DNA of 64,000 bases, taken from positions 13,249,001 to 13,313,000 of the forward strand of contig NC_079888.1 in assembly GCF_029227915.1 (NCBI RefSeq), written 5' to 3'. The notes beneath the pieces are model-generated. The model was given only the letters and a program-made list of their open reading frames with translations. It was not told where the DNA came from and did not search any database. The stretch comes from Hydractinia symbiolongicarpus. Its lineage: Eukaryota; Cnidaria; Hydrozoa; Anthoathecata; Hydractiniidae. Position numbers and translations under genes: made by a program. The first letter of the stretch is position 1. Every line of letters begins with the position of its first letter. Shown here one piece after another: positions 45,101 to 52,868 of the stretch.

Positions 45101-46907
45101 ATTGTTAAAAGTTTTTCTAAGATGTTGTTAACCATCTGGATTTTGCAAACGGGCAATACGGGTTTTTAAGCATTCTGATTGGCTTAGCGCTCTTGACAAC
45201 GGGCTGATATTTTGCGGTATTGTCCGTCGTCAAGAAAAATAGTAGCTTATAATGTAAATGTAAACAAGCACGAAAAAACAGGTTTCAAGAAGCATTCAAA
45301 ATGAATATTACCAAGTCCTACAACACATTTATCAAAAAGAAACATTTTCATAGCATAGAAACAAAAGCGATGTCAACTTAGCTGTTAAAATAACCAAATT
45401 CAGCAACATTCTGTCTGGATGCTTCTTCAACATACTAGTTGACTATATCCAGTTTTATCAAAAATACTAAATACAGGACGACGAAATCATAACAAATACG
45501 TCTCTTCTCAATTTCAGATTCCTTCCTTCAGCTTTGTGGTTACCAAGTCAATATAGTCATGTTATTCTTGGCTAGCTAGCCAGTTAAAAAAATTACTTCA
45601 GTATTCGTTGTAACTATATTTTAGTTGCGCATTTAACTTTAAACATTATTCTGTATGTGTCGAACATCATAATGTTTTGTTTACAAAGTTTTATTCTATA
45701 GGAACTTTCGAATTTTAAATAGAATATTTGTTTTTAGACAGGACTGTTTCGAATTTTGACCTCGAGTGTTCACGAAAGTAGTGGTAGTGAATTATATTAT
45801 AAGAACACTAAACCAAAATTCTTATTTTTTGTTTTTATTTAACTTAGACGGTTAACAAATACAATAATAACCGATTACCCCATGCTGTACTGAAAATATC
45901 GCCCTCAGTTATTGCACCGACCTCGCAAGCTCGGCTGGCACTTAGACCTCGGGCGATATTTGGCGGTACAGCCCGGGGTATTCGGTTATTATTGGATTAA
46001 TGTTTTTCTATTGGAGTTTAACTTGTCTTTTTCATCGCTAAAACCTCGCGATAAATTATAAGCTCTCTTGGAAGACCAAGAGGTGAGTGCATCTTCACAA
46101 GACCTGCTGAGCTATGTAAACTTTGTGACGTCACAAAGCAACAAAATATGTACGAACCAAGTTGGCTTTTATTCAATAATGGCGGCGACTGTTAATGTAA
46201 TTATGGCTTTTTGGGGAGGAAATTTGGTCATAATAATAATAATGCTATGCTGTTTTCGTATTATGAAAAAATGTTTTTATTACGTAGAAACATATATGTA
46301 GGTTTTTTCGTTAGTTCTCCTTTAAATTATTCATGTGAATTTACTTTTCTAAGATGTTACTTTCCATATGCGTTATTGTAAGGAAAAACACTTTGTTTTG
46401 TAGGGATCTAAGTCATAACCTTGTTCACCAATTCGACCAGCAAGCATTCGATAGTGCTCGAAATGTTAAGTATATGTAAGTGCATGTGTGCCAATGTATT
46501 TGTTTATTTCAATCAAACCAATAACATCCTAATAGATTTTTGTATATTCCTTTTACCACTAGTTAAAGTGGATGAACCCACTTAACTATTTTTTAAAGTT
46601 TAAAGTGATTTTTATCACAAAAGGGTTGGTTGTTAACTGCGCTTGTTCCAGCTATTATAAAAATGTAAACAGATGTTTTATAAAATACAGAACATAGTTT
46701 TCAGGAGATGTTTAATAGGTGCTTTTAAAGAAGAATGTAAATTATACTCGCCTTTGCCATTCACAGACTGACTTACCATGGTATGTTATATAAGAGATTC
46801 TATAGTTTAGTATTATCACCTTTTTTTATTTTTAGCGACTTATCTAATAACAACTTGCAATCTTTGGACACTGGCATGTTTTATCAGCTACAAAATCTCT
46901 CTTACTT
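17942..46907 (+). CDS. LRR receptor-like gene, 5' part, at least nine exons
   Basis: Exons found: 17942-18147, 34896-34967, 36487-36555, 36837-36908, 37298-37384, 37497-37565, 37779-37850, 46404-46475, 46836-46907. All internal exons begin after AG with the third base of a codon and end with two bases of the next, followed by GTAAG or GTGAG. Each therefore encodes one leucine-rich repeat and all are in the same phase. One-repeat-per-exon with 69/72-nt exons is the layout of LGR-type glycoprotein-hormone or relaxin receptors, and also of Slit-like proteins. The 7TM or other C-terminal part is not in view, so the subfamily is open. The introns at 18.1-34.9 kb and 37.9-46.4 kb are full of transposons. 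Further small exons inside them could have been missed. Confidence 0.75.
18691..19392 (+). mobile_element. Helitron-like non-autonomous element, full-length copy (702 bp)
   Basis: Begins TCTATATAATAATACG and soon has TGTGTCTGTAACAGGCAAAG. Ends with GTGGATTTCTCCATGGGC (hairpin), TTTATCGACTAG and then T. The inner part carries TGACGTC-type motifs and several ATCAGYGTTTCAA blocks that recur in the other copies. No coding capacity. Confidence 0.65.
20402..21078 (-). mobile_element. Helitron-like element, 5'-truncated copy
   Basis: The CTAG end with its CCCGTGGAAAAATCCAC hairpin lies at 20402-20430 (reverse strand). The homology to 18691-19392 runs to about 21078 and stops before the TCTATATAATAATACG start. 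Confidence 0.6.
21900..22056 (-). mobile_element. Helitron-like 5' end of a different family
   Basis: On the - strand it starts TCTATATAATAATACGGCGA at 22056 and has GTGACAGGCAAAGTGGATG, then diverges from the other copies. A stem ATTCCGCC/GGCGGAAT lies at about 21974-21995. The 3' end was not found. Confidence 0.45.
22057..22765 (-). mobile_element. Helitron-like element copy
   Basis: It is homologous to 18691-19392 in reverse orientation. The 3' end abuts the 5' end of the copy at 21900-22056. About 20 bp (TTCGGCGACTTCAAAAGAAA) is duplicated in tandem at about 22680-22720. Confidence 0.6.
23193..23740 (-). repeat. Dispersed repeat, copy 2
   Basis: Reverse-complement relative of 13150-14129 plus 17334-17358, starting with the palindrome TACAAGCTC-GT-GAGCTTGTA. 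It shows the uninterrupted state of the site where copy 1 holds the TTAA element. It contains a B-box-like GTGTTCGAATCTC, so a tRNA-derived SINE origin is possible but unproven. Confidence 0.6.
23889..23918. repeat. (AAT)n microsatellite
   Basis: About ten perfect AAT units. Confidence 0.9.
24500..25390. repeat. TACGAAC-rich repeat with inner 53-bp tandem array
   Basis: TATACGAAC/GTTCGTATA motifs recur on both strands at 24535-24730 and 25115-25370. Between them (about 24790-25090) a unit with GTTTTCATGATTTTTAAA and GATCTACGGCGATCTTTTCG repeats about five times at 51-54-bp spacing. CTTAGGGATCGTATC near 24520 resembles CCTTAGGGATCGCCTC at 28690, so the outer part is a dispersed family. Confidence 0.65.
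25560..26730 (-). pseudogene. Crypton-like tyrosine recombinase (DUF3504/KCTD1-like), dead
   Basis: From ATG 26730 the - strand has an N-terminal region (LNEIDEFI), a stop near 26580, then RRPHLTTPEELNNKLCKLF and FNILFDFEKSRKVLAAKRKQL. The catalytic domain follows in broken frames: MWWVILLHFGFRARDEARKL (first Arg), NHSVRKTSIGKLLDAN (H-x-x-R) and AQHSGHKSIDSLRNY (His and the presumed nucleophilic Tyr). This order and the FGFRARDE box match the Crypton-derived domain of KCTD1/QRICH1/ZMYM proteins and related elements. Several frameshifts and stops lie between 26090 and 25860. It lies in an intron of the LRR gene, in antisense orientation. Confidence 0.75.
26750..29128. other. AT-rich intronic DNA
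   Basis: No supported gene. At 28690-28800 there is a short piece of the AATCGTTTC/GAAACGATT repeat family seen also at 33990-34370 and 47650-47830. Confidence 0.5.
29143..32106 (+). mobile_element. RTE-like LINE, 5'-truncated, with 14-bp target duplication
   Basis: TTTCATAAGACACA stands at 29129-29142 and again at 32107-32120. The insert starts within the endonuclease domain and ends with GCCGAGAATGATGATGATGA, a short microsatellite tail as in RTE/CR1 elements. The perfect duplication suggests a young insertion. Confidence 0.88.
29146..32086 (+). pseudogene. AP endonuclease-reverse transcriptase of RTE-like LINE, one frameshift
   Basis: The first frame (to 29837) is an apurinic endonuclease: VRWRGASVRF, MVCGDFNGHVG, QIDYFLV and SQHRLLVCD. 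Near 29806 one A of an A-run is missing compared with the copy at 60.6 kb, which shifts the frame; the RT frame then continues to TAA at 32084-32086. RT motifs: FAFVDLEKAFDRVPRK (motif A), GVHQGSVLSPLLF (motif B), LLYADDLVLIAE (motif C). A PHD-like zinc finger (CGVCRKGVGSNSIFCQTC) comes after the palm at about residues 455-500, then the thumb-like ending (VMLYGSETWAVK, MVRWMCNASL). Apart from the frameshift and the lost 5' end it is intact. Confidence 0.85.
32137..33366 (-). pseudogene. Unassigned DDE transposase-like gene with Cys-rich C-terminus
   Basis: Reading from 33366: CLSVDNKNKVEVGTP (a likely first Asp), a basic middle (FRKTRKRSLPEGD), then DRPDWSVKG (second Asp) and YAPGHLRFNPIERS (Glu), followed by a TAG at 32735-32737. 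The last part is LEFFRCSSKDCQHCQSLPP, a Cys/His-rich tail ending at 32137. Several frame changes occur. The spacing and the NPIE box resemble IS630/Tc1-like DDE enzymes, but I cannot place the family. It ends 16 nt from the LINE target duplication. Confidence 0.55.
33990..34370. repeat. AATCGTTTC/GAAACGATT repeat family with hairpin
   Basis: Reiterated TTCAAAATCGTTTC-like motifs lie on both strands. A perfect 17-bp palindrome with ACA loop lies at 34306-34342. Related motif-rich blocks occur at 28690-28800 and 47650-47830. Confidence 0.55.
34761..34905 (+). repeat. 43-bp tandem repeat containing splice acceptors of LRR exon 2
   Basis: GACATATAATTTTGTGTTTAGTGA recurs at about 34761 and 34804, partly at 34847 (the acceptor part deleted) and again at 34875, where the true exon begins. 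Three of the four units hold TTTTGTGTTTAG, so three near-identical 3' splice sites precede or define the exon. Confidence 0.75.
34896..34967 (+). CDS. LRR gene exon 2 (one repeat)
   Basis: 72 nt between TTTAG and GTAAGT, encoding DLSLNSFVEVPDVSRLQHL..., a clear LRR unit with the LxLxxN frame. Confidence 0.8.
34970..36480. other. LRR gene intron, no other feature seen
   Basis: AT-rich, without supported genes or repeats. Confidence 0.5.
36487..36555 (+). CDS. LRR gene exon 3 (one repeat)
   Basis: 69 nt between TTTAG and GTAAGC. Encodes DLSYNDITDISLFSLPF followed by QLEKL. Confidence 0.8.
36837..36908 (+). CDS. LRR gene exon 4 (one repeat)
   Basis: 72 nt between CTCAG and GTAAGT. Encodes SLQHNNIKNLDIV and MPKLKIL. 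Confidence 0.78.
37298..37384 (+). CDS. LRR gene exon 5 (longer repeat)
   Basis: 87 nt between TATAG and GTGAGT. Encodes QAGYNSIEQLVSPLDMN with FPSLQIL at the end; the repeat carries about five extra residues in its variable part. Confidence 0.72.
37497..37565 (+). CDS. LRR gene exon 6 (one repeat)
   Basis: 69 nt between TTTAG and GTAAGT. Encodes ELNNNKISAISMFLTRF then FLKKL. Confidence 0.78.
37779..37850 (+). CDS. LRR gene exon 7 (one repeat)
   Basis: 72 nt between TTTAG and GTAAGT. Encodes VLSHNRLMSLDSSSFLRN then LEEL. Confidence 0.78.
38040..38630 (-). mobile_element. Diverged Helitron-like copy
   Basis: Shares blocks with 18691-19392 in reverse orientation, such as TTAGAAATTTATTGACCTGTTGCC and GTTTCCAAGTTATTTAGCCTCA. 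The ends are eroded, so it is an older copy. Confidence 0.5.
38948..39404. mobile_element. Pogo/Tigger-like MITE, 457 bp, TA duplication
   Basis: CAGTCGACTCTC begins the element and GAGAGTTGACTG ends it. TA flanks both sides (38946-38947 and 39405-39406). Inner AATTCGAA/TTCGAATTAG motifs are repeated. No coding capacity. Confidence 0.75.
40225..40678 (-). mobile_element. 3' fragment of RTE-like LINE
   Basis: The reverse strand matches the last 450 bp of the LINE at 29143-32106, from LYGSETWAVKQEDL to the CGGCTTAA/ATGATGATG tail. A frameshift alters the end (PGEKPRADRE). The 5' truncation point is 8 bp from the start of the next Helitron-like copy. Confidence 0.8.
40686..40854 (+). mobile_element. 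Internally deleted Helitron-like copy (169 bp)
   Basis: Has both the TCTCTATAATAATAC start and the GTGGATTTTTCCACGGGC hairpin end, but nearly the whole middle is missing. The end reads CTTG instead of CTAG. Confidence 0.6.
40855..42099 (+). mobile_element. Helitron-like copy carrying an RT fragment
   Basis: The left end (TATTATAGTACG, GTGTCAGGCATAGTGGATG) and the right end (hairpin, CTAG at 42096-42099) belong to the same family as 18691-19392. Between about 41070 and 41650 there is foreign DNA with a reverse transcriptase fragment. Confidence 0.55.
41180..41640 (-). pseudogene. C-terminal nuclease fragment of an RLE-type retrotransposon
   Basis: The - strand encodes FLDIRVFNAYAQRY, then ENGSYTPLLFATNGAIG and a helical end stopping at 41180. 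This parallels FFDVRVFDPTASRY and NNGSFTPLIFSIHGSMG in the intact element at 14819-16831, so it is a related but distinct member. A stop lies at about 41582, and no RT part is present. Confidence 0.7.
42100..43087 (+). mobile_element. Helitron-like copy, full length (988 bp), head-to-tail with previous
   Basis: Starts TCTTATATAATAATACG immediately after the CTAG of the copy before and ends with TTTCACGGGC...CGGCTAG|T. It repeats the ATCAGYGTTT block four times, more than the 702-bp copy. Confidence 0.65.
43430..43475 (-). mobile_element. Helitron-like 5' end remnant
   Basis: Reverse strand carries CTGTGTCCGTGTGTTTGTGACAGGCATAAGGG, similar to the 5' ends of the other copies; nothing beyond could be aligned. 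Confidence 0.35.
43800..45860. other. Intronic DNA, unresolved
   Basis: No gene supported. A G/C-richer block at about 43860-44640 (TGACGTCATCAGAAGC, CGATTTTCGGGTAAAACCCG) looks like repeat DNA, but I found no second copy or ends in this window. Confidence 0.35.
45863..45993. repeat. Foldback (near-complete palindrome), 131 bp
   Basis: Arms AATAATAACCGA...ATATCGCCC and GGGCGATATT...TCGGTTATTATT pair over about 40 bp with few mismatches. The loop holds a further small palindrome, CCGACCTCGCAAGCTCGG. It resembles small foldback MITEs. It sits in the intron before LRR exon 8. Confidence 0.7.
46404..46475 (+). CDS. LRR gene exon 8 (one repeat)
   Basis: 72 nt between TGTAG and GTAAGT. Encodes DLSHNLVHQFDQQAFDSA then VKY. 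It is 8.5 kb downstream of exon 7 but has identical phase and repeat register. Confidence 0.78.
46836..46907 (+). CDS. LRR gene exon 9 (one repeat)
   Basis: 72 nt between TTTAG and GTAAGT. Encodes DLSNNNLQSLDTGMFYQL then LSYL. It is the last exon I could find; the gene probably continues to the right. Confidence 0.8.
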
Positions 46908-47649
46908 GTAAGTCAACAGACCTACTTCCAAATACGTTTTTGTTCCGCAAAATTCACATCCAAAAATGCGGAATAACATGAAAACGAGTTATGAGCCGTT
47001 TCGTGATGCGGGTTGTTTACATGCAAGTTTGAAGAACGCATTAACAAAATGTTTAATGTTGTAGATTTTAAGTGCAACTCTTTTGGTATATGTCAGCTAG
47101 CTAAACCTAACTTGGCCACATTTTAAGGATGATGTGATTACATTTTTATTTTACTGTTTGTTAGTTTATTTAGAACTAAAACTTAATATACGGTTTACTA
47201 ACGCTCAGTGGCACTTCTTCATATTACTGTTGTCAGTTCAAAACTAGCTAGCTTTCTAGTAGTCAACCGGCATAAATCCAGTAGCCAGCTAAAGCTGCAA
47301 CACTGAAAAAATATATTGGGAATTTTATTTTAACTCTTTCCCAAAACCAATGTTAAGGATAGGAACAACGCTAACAGAAGTACCTTAGAGGTAAGTAACA
47401 TTGACTTTAGGGGGGAAGGAAGGAAATAGTAAAAATGATTTTAACTTCAAGAGTAATGAACAAAGAATATTTTTCCAGGATTGTAGCTATAGTTAAGTTG
47501 CATGCATAATAAACAAATCATTTTCAACATTTGTTGCGTGCAATGATATTAGAATTAATATTTCAGACTATTGACTGCCTCTGTGACTACTCTCTTATAA
47601 TCATACATTTGTATCAAGCATTGTGATGGTTTGGGATTCTCTTCGTCTT

Positions 47650-47830
47650 TCAAAATAATCGTTTTAATTCGTATATTTTATTTGAAAAGATTTCTATACG
47701 ATTTTAAAACAGTTTTTAATAAATTTTTTTTCAAAAAAAGTCGTTTAACATTCGTTTTAAAATAGTTTTTAATCGCTTCGTTGAATTGAAAATCGTTTTG
47801 TAATCGTTTCCAAACGGGTATCAGTTTAGC
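47650..47830. repeat. AATCGTTTT repeat family block
   Basis: Repeated AATCGTTTT and AAAACGATT-like motifs, as at 28690 and 33990. Confidence 0.45.
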
Positions 47831-49952
47831 TAAAAAGTTATCCGAAGAAGAAAGAAATGGATAAAATGGATAAAATAACTATAAAATAAAAACTAAACAT
47901 TATAAAGAAAAAACAAAGATAATAGGCAATGATGATAATGTATCATATTTTTGAAACAAACCATGAATATTACCAAAGTTGATACTAACTATGCATAAAG
48001 ACTACAAACACATTACGTTATCTGCAAAATATTGACAGTCGCTTATTAGTGACTAAAACTGAATACTGAGAAAATTGACTTTGATGCAAAACTAAGAAAA
48101 GGCAAGCAAACTTTCAGAAAAAAACTGACGAAGAGCTGAATTTTAATGCGTACTACATACTAAAACTGGAAAAATTATGAACTATAATAAAAATTACTAT
48201 AATAAAGATAAATAAAATTGAAAAGTGAGTGATGATGACACACGGGAGAGTGAATTAATGCAACGTCAATTAAAGGAAATCACGTATCAAAGTGGTTACT
48301 GATTAACGGTATTCCACCTTAATAGACCACGTCGCCTGTTTATCAGGATCAATCTTGCCTCCGTTTCACGTTTAGGTGGCTCAGGCTGCTCCTGCCAGCT
48401 GTTGCGGTCCCTGGCCCCAAGGCAACGCCACACCAGGTATGACACCCGGACCTGGGACCTGGATTATTTTTTCTGTCTTGCAGGTATGCGTGTTAAGATA
48501 GATCCTAAAGTACAGAAAAGAATATATAAGACTCAACTTTTTCTGCAATAATTTGATAAAAGTATGCGAGAAAATTAAAATTTAAAAAGAATGGTATTTT
48601 TTGTTTTGTTTAATATATACAGGAATTGTTGTTTCAGTATAATAAATTAATCGTTTTCCAAACGAGTCCTGTTTTTGTACAAAATAAAAGCGTCTATGTG
48701 TCATGAAGATTTAATCAAAGCCTAGAGAACTTGAAATATTCAAACCTCACAGTAGGTGTAGAGTTAAAATATTTTAAAATACAAATTCATGTAGTTTCTG
48801 TAAGAACTTATTTTCATTTTCTTCAGTGCGTATTTCTTTAGGTAGGCTGTTGTATACAAATCCACCTTGGAAATAAAAACTAATTTGAGCTGCTTTTGTT
48901 CTAACTTTTGGTAACTTTACCGAAATCCCGTTGTTTCTAGACATTAAGTAGGTCACATAATTTCGAAATACTTATGCATAGGTGGTGGAAATTTTTCGAT
49001 AACACATTTTTCAACCAGCTGGCATGATCGACGTTTAACGAGGGTTGTAATCGGACTTATTTTATAAATTCTGGTTGTCGTTCCTATTTATAATTGTTAT
49101 GGCTCTACAATGGATTTGATCAAGTTTTCCAGTTTCGGTTTTAGTTTTAAATCGACGGTTCCGCAGTAGGTGAATACTGGTACTACAATGCTCTTGTAAA
49201 TAGATTCTGCTGCTTTTGTGGTTAGATGTGGTCGCAGTTTTGACTTGAGATGTGCCGGTACTGAGCTTTTTATATTTCATTTAAAAATTTTCATTCGGCG
49301 TAAGTGTTGGATCGAGTTGAACACCTAAGAACTTGCACAAATTTGTGTGATTTAATTATCTAGTCCCAAAAAGCATCGATTCTGTTACCCTTTTTTAGAT
49401 TTAGGGAATAATCGTGATTGGTTAGCCATTTATAAGCTTCACAATCTATTGAATTTGTCTTGAATTAATGCTGAATTAGTTCCGGAGACATAAATGACGG
49501 TATCATCTGCGTATTTGATAATGTTGCAGTGACTTAGGCAATTATCAACGTTGTCTAATTGAAGTATAAACAAGGGTTGGACCAAGAATTGATCATTGAG
49601 GGACGCCATTGTACACAAGGTATTCTTGTGATAGACATTATTGAAGCTGAATTTCCATCAGTGCTAATTCTCTTATCGCTCTGGCTTTTTTGACCCATTG
49701 ATCTTTTTTCGCACTGGTGGAAATTGCAGAGCGACGCTTTTTTTGCTCTTATCGCCAAATTTCAGTGCGATAGTCAGAGCGACAATTATCAAAAAGTTTT
49801 CGCCCAAAAGTGCAACTTCTAAGAAATACCGAATGTTTTTTTAAAAAATTTAAATAGATTGTATTGAAATGTAACTTACACATGTTGAGAACAAGAAATA
49901 GTTTCATATGTGTTGTGAAACGAGCAGTCTTGTAATAAAAAGTTTTTATAAA

Positions 49953-50100
49953 ATGGGAAAAACAAGTAGGTGCGACTTGAATGAATATTTAGCAGAGGCT
50001 GTTCGACATTTTTATTATGTCTGTACCACAAAAGTTGCAAAGAGTATCGAGAAAAAGATTCAGTGGCAAATGCGTGGAAGAAAGTTGAGGAGGAATTAGA
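49953..50100 (+). pseudogene. MADF/Myb-like protein remnant of Harbinger
   Basis: MGKTSRCDLNEYLAEAVRHF in one frame continues as CKEYREKDSVANAWKKVEEEL in the next. This is the helix pattern of MADF/SANT-like DNA-binding domains, the usual companion of the Harbinger transposase. It is frameshifted near 50015. Confidence 0.5.
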
Positions 50101-50109
50101 ATGTTAAAG

Positions 50110-50385
50110 TTTATCCTTGTTTTTCAGTTCAATGCGCTATATTTTTGCGCTGTTTAACCTCAGCGTATTCAGCTTGTTCTATTACTTTGCCTATTACTTT
50201 ATTATCGTGCAATTTCATTTCTTGAAGCAGTTGATTATACACTCCTTTTAATTCTTTTTCTCTATAAACTTAACGAACCCAAGAAATAGCGATTTTCTTC
50301 ACCTCTTTTTCCTTATACTTTTAATGACTATTAAGGCAGCTACAGCTTCTTTTTTTTGAACTGTCTGCCATCTTGAAATGTGTGT
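50110..50385 (-). pseudogene. Harbinger transposase N-terminal remnant
   Basis: - strand ATG at about 50373 (MADSSKK), then broken frames with KKIAISWVR, YREKELKGVYNQLLQEMKLHDN, matching the start of Harbinger nucleases. The DDE domain is absent. Confidence 0.5.
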
Positions 50386-51246
50386 GTTCACATAAGAAAA
50401 TTTCGCACGAATAATAATTTTTATTGGCATGCTATCTCACTGAAACTTATTTGCAGCGTAAAACTTCTGTCGCACTAAAAGTTTGTGTAATATTAGAGCG
50501 ATAGGAAGATTCGCACTGGTTGAAATCCACCTTTAAAATTGATTTGTTGCTTTCGGTGGAACAAATAGCTGTGAAACCAAGACAATTCATTACCGGATAT
50601 TCCGTAAGAAGGCAGTTTTGACAGCAAAGATAAGTGACTCGCGGTGTCCACAGCCTTGCTTATGTCAAGAAAAACTGCTCCAGTAAGTTGTCCTTTCTCA
50701 ATATTTTTCCTGATATCGTCGAGAAAGAGGGTGGTAGTTGAACGTCCTGGTTATAAACCAAACTGGCTATCTTTCAGGAGACGGTTTTCTCAAGGTATTC
50801 CATGAGTTGACGGTGTAAGGATCGAGTATTTTCGATAAACAAGGTAAGTACTAATATAGGACGATAGTTATTAAGAACAGATTTAGATTCGGGTTGTTGG
50901 TGTTTTCTTGAAGGATGTTTTTGTTAAAGTTCTCTTTATATCATATTGTTGACTTAATTGCGTTGGCATTTGCAAGCTTTCTCGTTAGTCTTCGATTTTG
51001 ATTTTTGAAATTTCCTATGGAGAACATCTTGGGTTTTTTTTGGTTATTTAACTCTGGAGTTAGCTAGGGACATACGTTCCTATTTATTCTTTTTGTTAAA
51101 TGGGGAGCATGTGAAGCAGCATCTCTGTGTCTAGTGTCACTCTTGTTGCAGTTTTAATGTTTTAGTAGACGGGGGTCGGTACCATCACTAGCCAGCAAAA
51201 TACATTCTAAATAGTTGTTTTCTAAGTCTGTCCTTTTTGTAAAAGG

Positions 51247-51531
<285 letters not shown>

Positions 51532-51553
51532 GTAGATTCATCATTTTTGGATA

Positions 51554-52340
51554 TGTTCCCGAAATTGAAATTAAGGGAACATCCCTTATCATGGCTTAGA
51601 CTAAGAAAGAGGTGTTTTTAACTTGTGAATTTGAGTTAGGGGAGTTGTAGAGACTTGTTTCTAAACAAAAAGGCATATTTACTGTCATCCTGTTGCATAT
51701 AAATTTGTTAACACGCTCTTAAGTACTTGGTTTCAATTTCGGGAACAACGATGTGCATACACTTATAGAAAAGGCATCAGAAACTGGTTTTAATTGGGTA
51801 AAAACAGGTTAAAGTGTTAATGAAAATTGACTACTGTCCACCTGGTTCCACCCACATTTCGACTTATCTATCTAGAAATTAGAATAATTTTCATTTCTCA
51901 AGTATTCTACAGTATACTTATGTTACTGCACAACATAGCCGTAGTTTTATGAGATTTCAAAATTTTTGCTTTTAGTCGTCTCGTCTCCCTTTTCTTCCGT
52001 TTTCGACAAAAGTATTGATTTCTAGACTGGTTATTAGTTACTAAACGTTATTATGAAACACTGAGAGTATTTTTACGTAGAAAACTTAAAATTAATTTTT
52101 TTTCCTGCTTCTCATTATACCCCTGAAAGGCAAAAATTCGAGAATTTCAATTTCGGGAACAATGTCATATCTGAAAATCCGCAAAATCTGTGGCTTTTTC
52201 TACTATATCTCCTAAACTTTGATGTTGGTTTCGTTAAATCTGATGTTTAGGAAGCACTTAGTGGTGTTACTTTCTGCAAAAGCTTTTACGAAGATTTAGA
52301 AATAGATATAGAAAAGGTATTTATTTCAATTTCGGGAACA
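51554..52340. mobile_element. Possible MITE with TGTTCCCGAAATTGAAA ends
   Basis: TGTTCCCGAAATTGAAAT starts at 51554 and its complement ends at 52340. Two further copies in the same orientation as the right end lie inside, at about 51731-51746 and 52145-52161. The flanks show no clear duplication. No coding capacity. Confidence 0.45.
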
Positions 52341-52868
52341 TTTATACTGTTACAGTTGTACAACGCCGACATTGACTATTCACCACTCATGCGAGTCTGT
52401 TACCATTATATTATTATATGCACTTCTACCACTGTAGTGAGTAGTACCTATACTTATGACTAAAGCTATATGACTCAAGTCTAATCTCTGAAAAGCGTAG
52501 ATTTGATAATCCTGAATGAACAAGTCCTAAGTCAATTTCGGCAAATTCTACACAAGGCACAACTTTCTAACCTTTTTGTAATATGATTTTGATAAATCCT
52601 TATTTAGTGACAGCTACATTAAATACCATCTTTCGCTTAGACATACACCAGTGCATTGCATGCATGAAGCGATTCTCCAATTTATACTTTTTTATGCAGA
52701 GGGAGGTTACATTTTGCCTTAGTTTTTTTCCGAGTGCGAATAATTCAAGTACTTTCTCAATTTTGAATTTTTTTACGGTAATTCGACCGAATATCTAAAT
52801 CTTGGTAAGTATTTTTCATGAAACCAGTACACTTAATTTGCAGTTCAAACAAAAATCTCTTTTATTTT

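Larger units (their letters stand above)
49641..50532. mobile_element. PIF/Harbinger derivative inserted in LINE, TTA duplication
   Basis: TTA flanks both sides (49638-49640 and 50533-50535). The ends carry similar inverted sequences built around ATTTCCATCAGTGC / GCACTGGTTGAAAT and a further AT..CTTATCGCTCT match. It holds remnants of the two usual Harbinger genes on opposite strands. The host RT frame is continuous across the empty site, confirming the boundaries. Confidence 0.7.
48774..50920 (-). pseudogene. Decayed CR1/Jockey-like LINE reverse transcriptase
   Basis: On the - strand, RT motifs can be followed through many frame changes: QLMEYLEK and GRSTTTLFLDDIRKNIEK (about 50830-50700), GAVFLDISKAVDT (motif A, about 50680) and WFHSYLFHRKQQINF (about 50560). 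After a 892-bp insertion come GVPQ-SILGP (motif B, about 49600), KYADDTVIYV (motif C, about 49520) and the ending YFQGGFVYNSLPKEIR at 48860-48774. It is an old copy with no intact domain. The insertion is the Harbinger derivative at 49641-50532. Confidence 0.7.

Noticed and set aside
48300-48480. GC-rich island as a possible exon or SINE
   Set aside because: No open frame with domain support, no splice-phase match to the LRR exons and no second copy found in the window.
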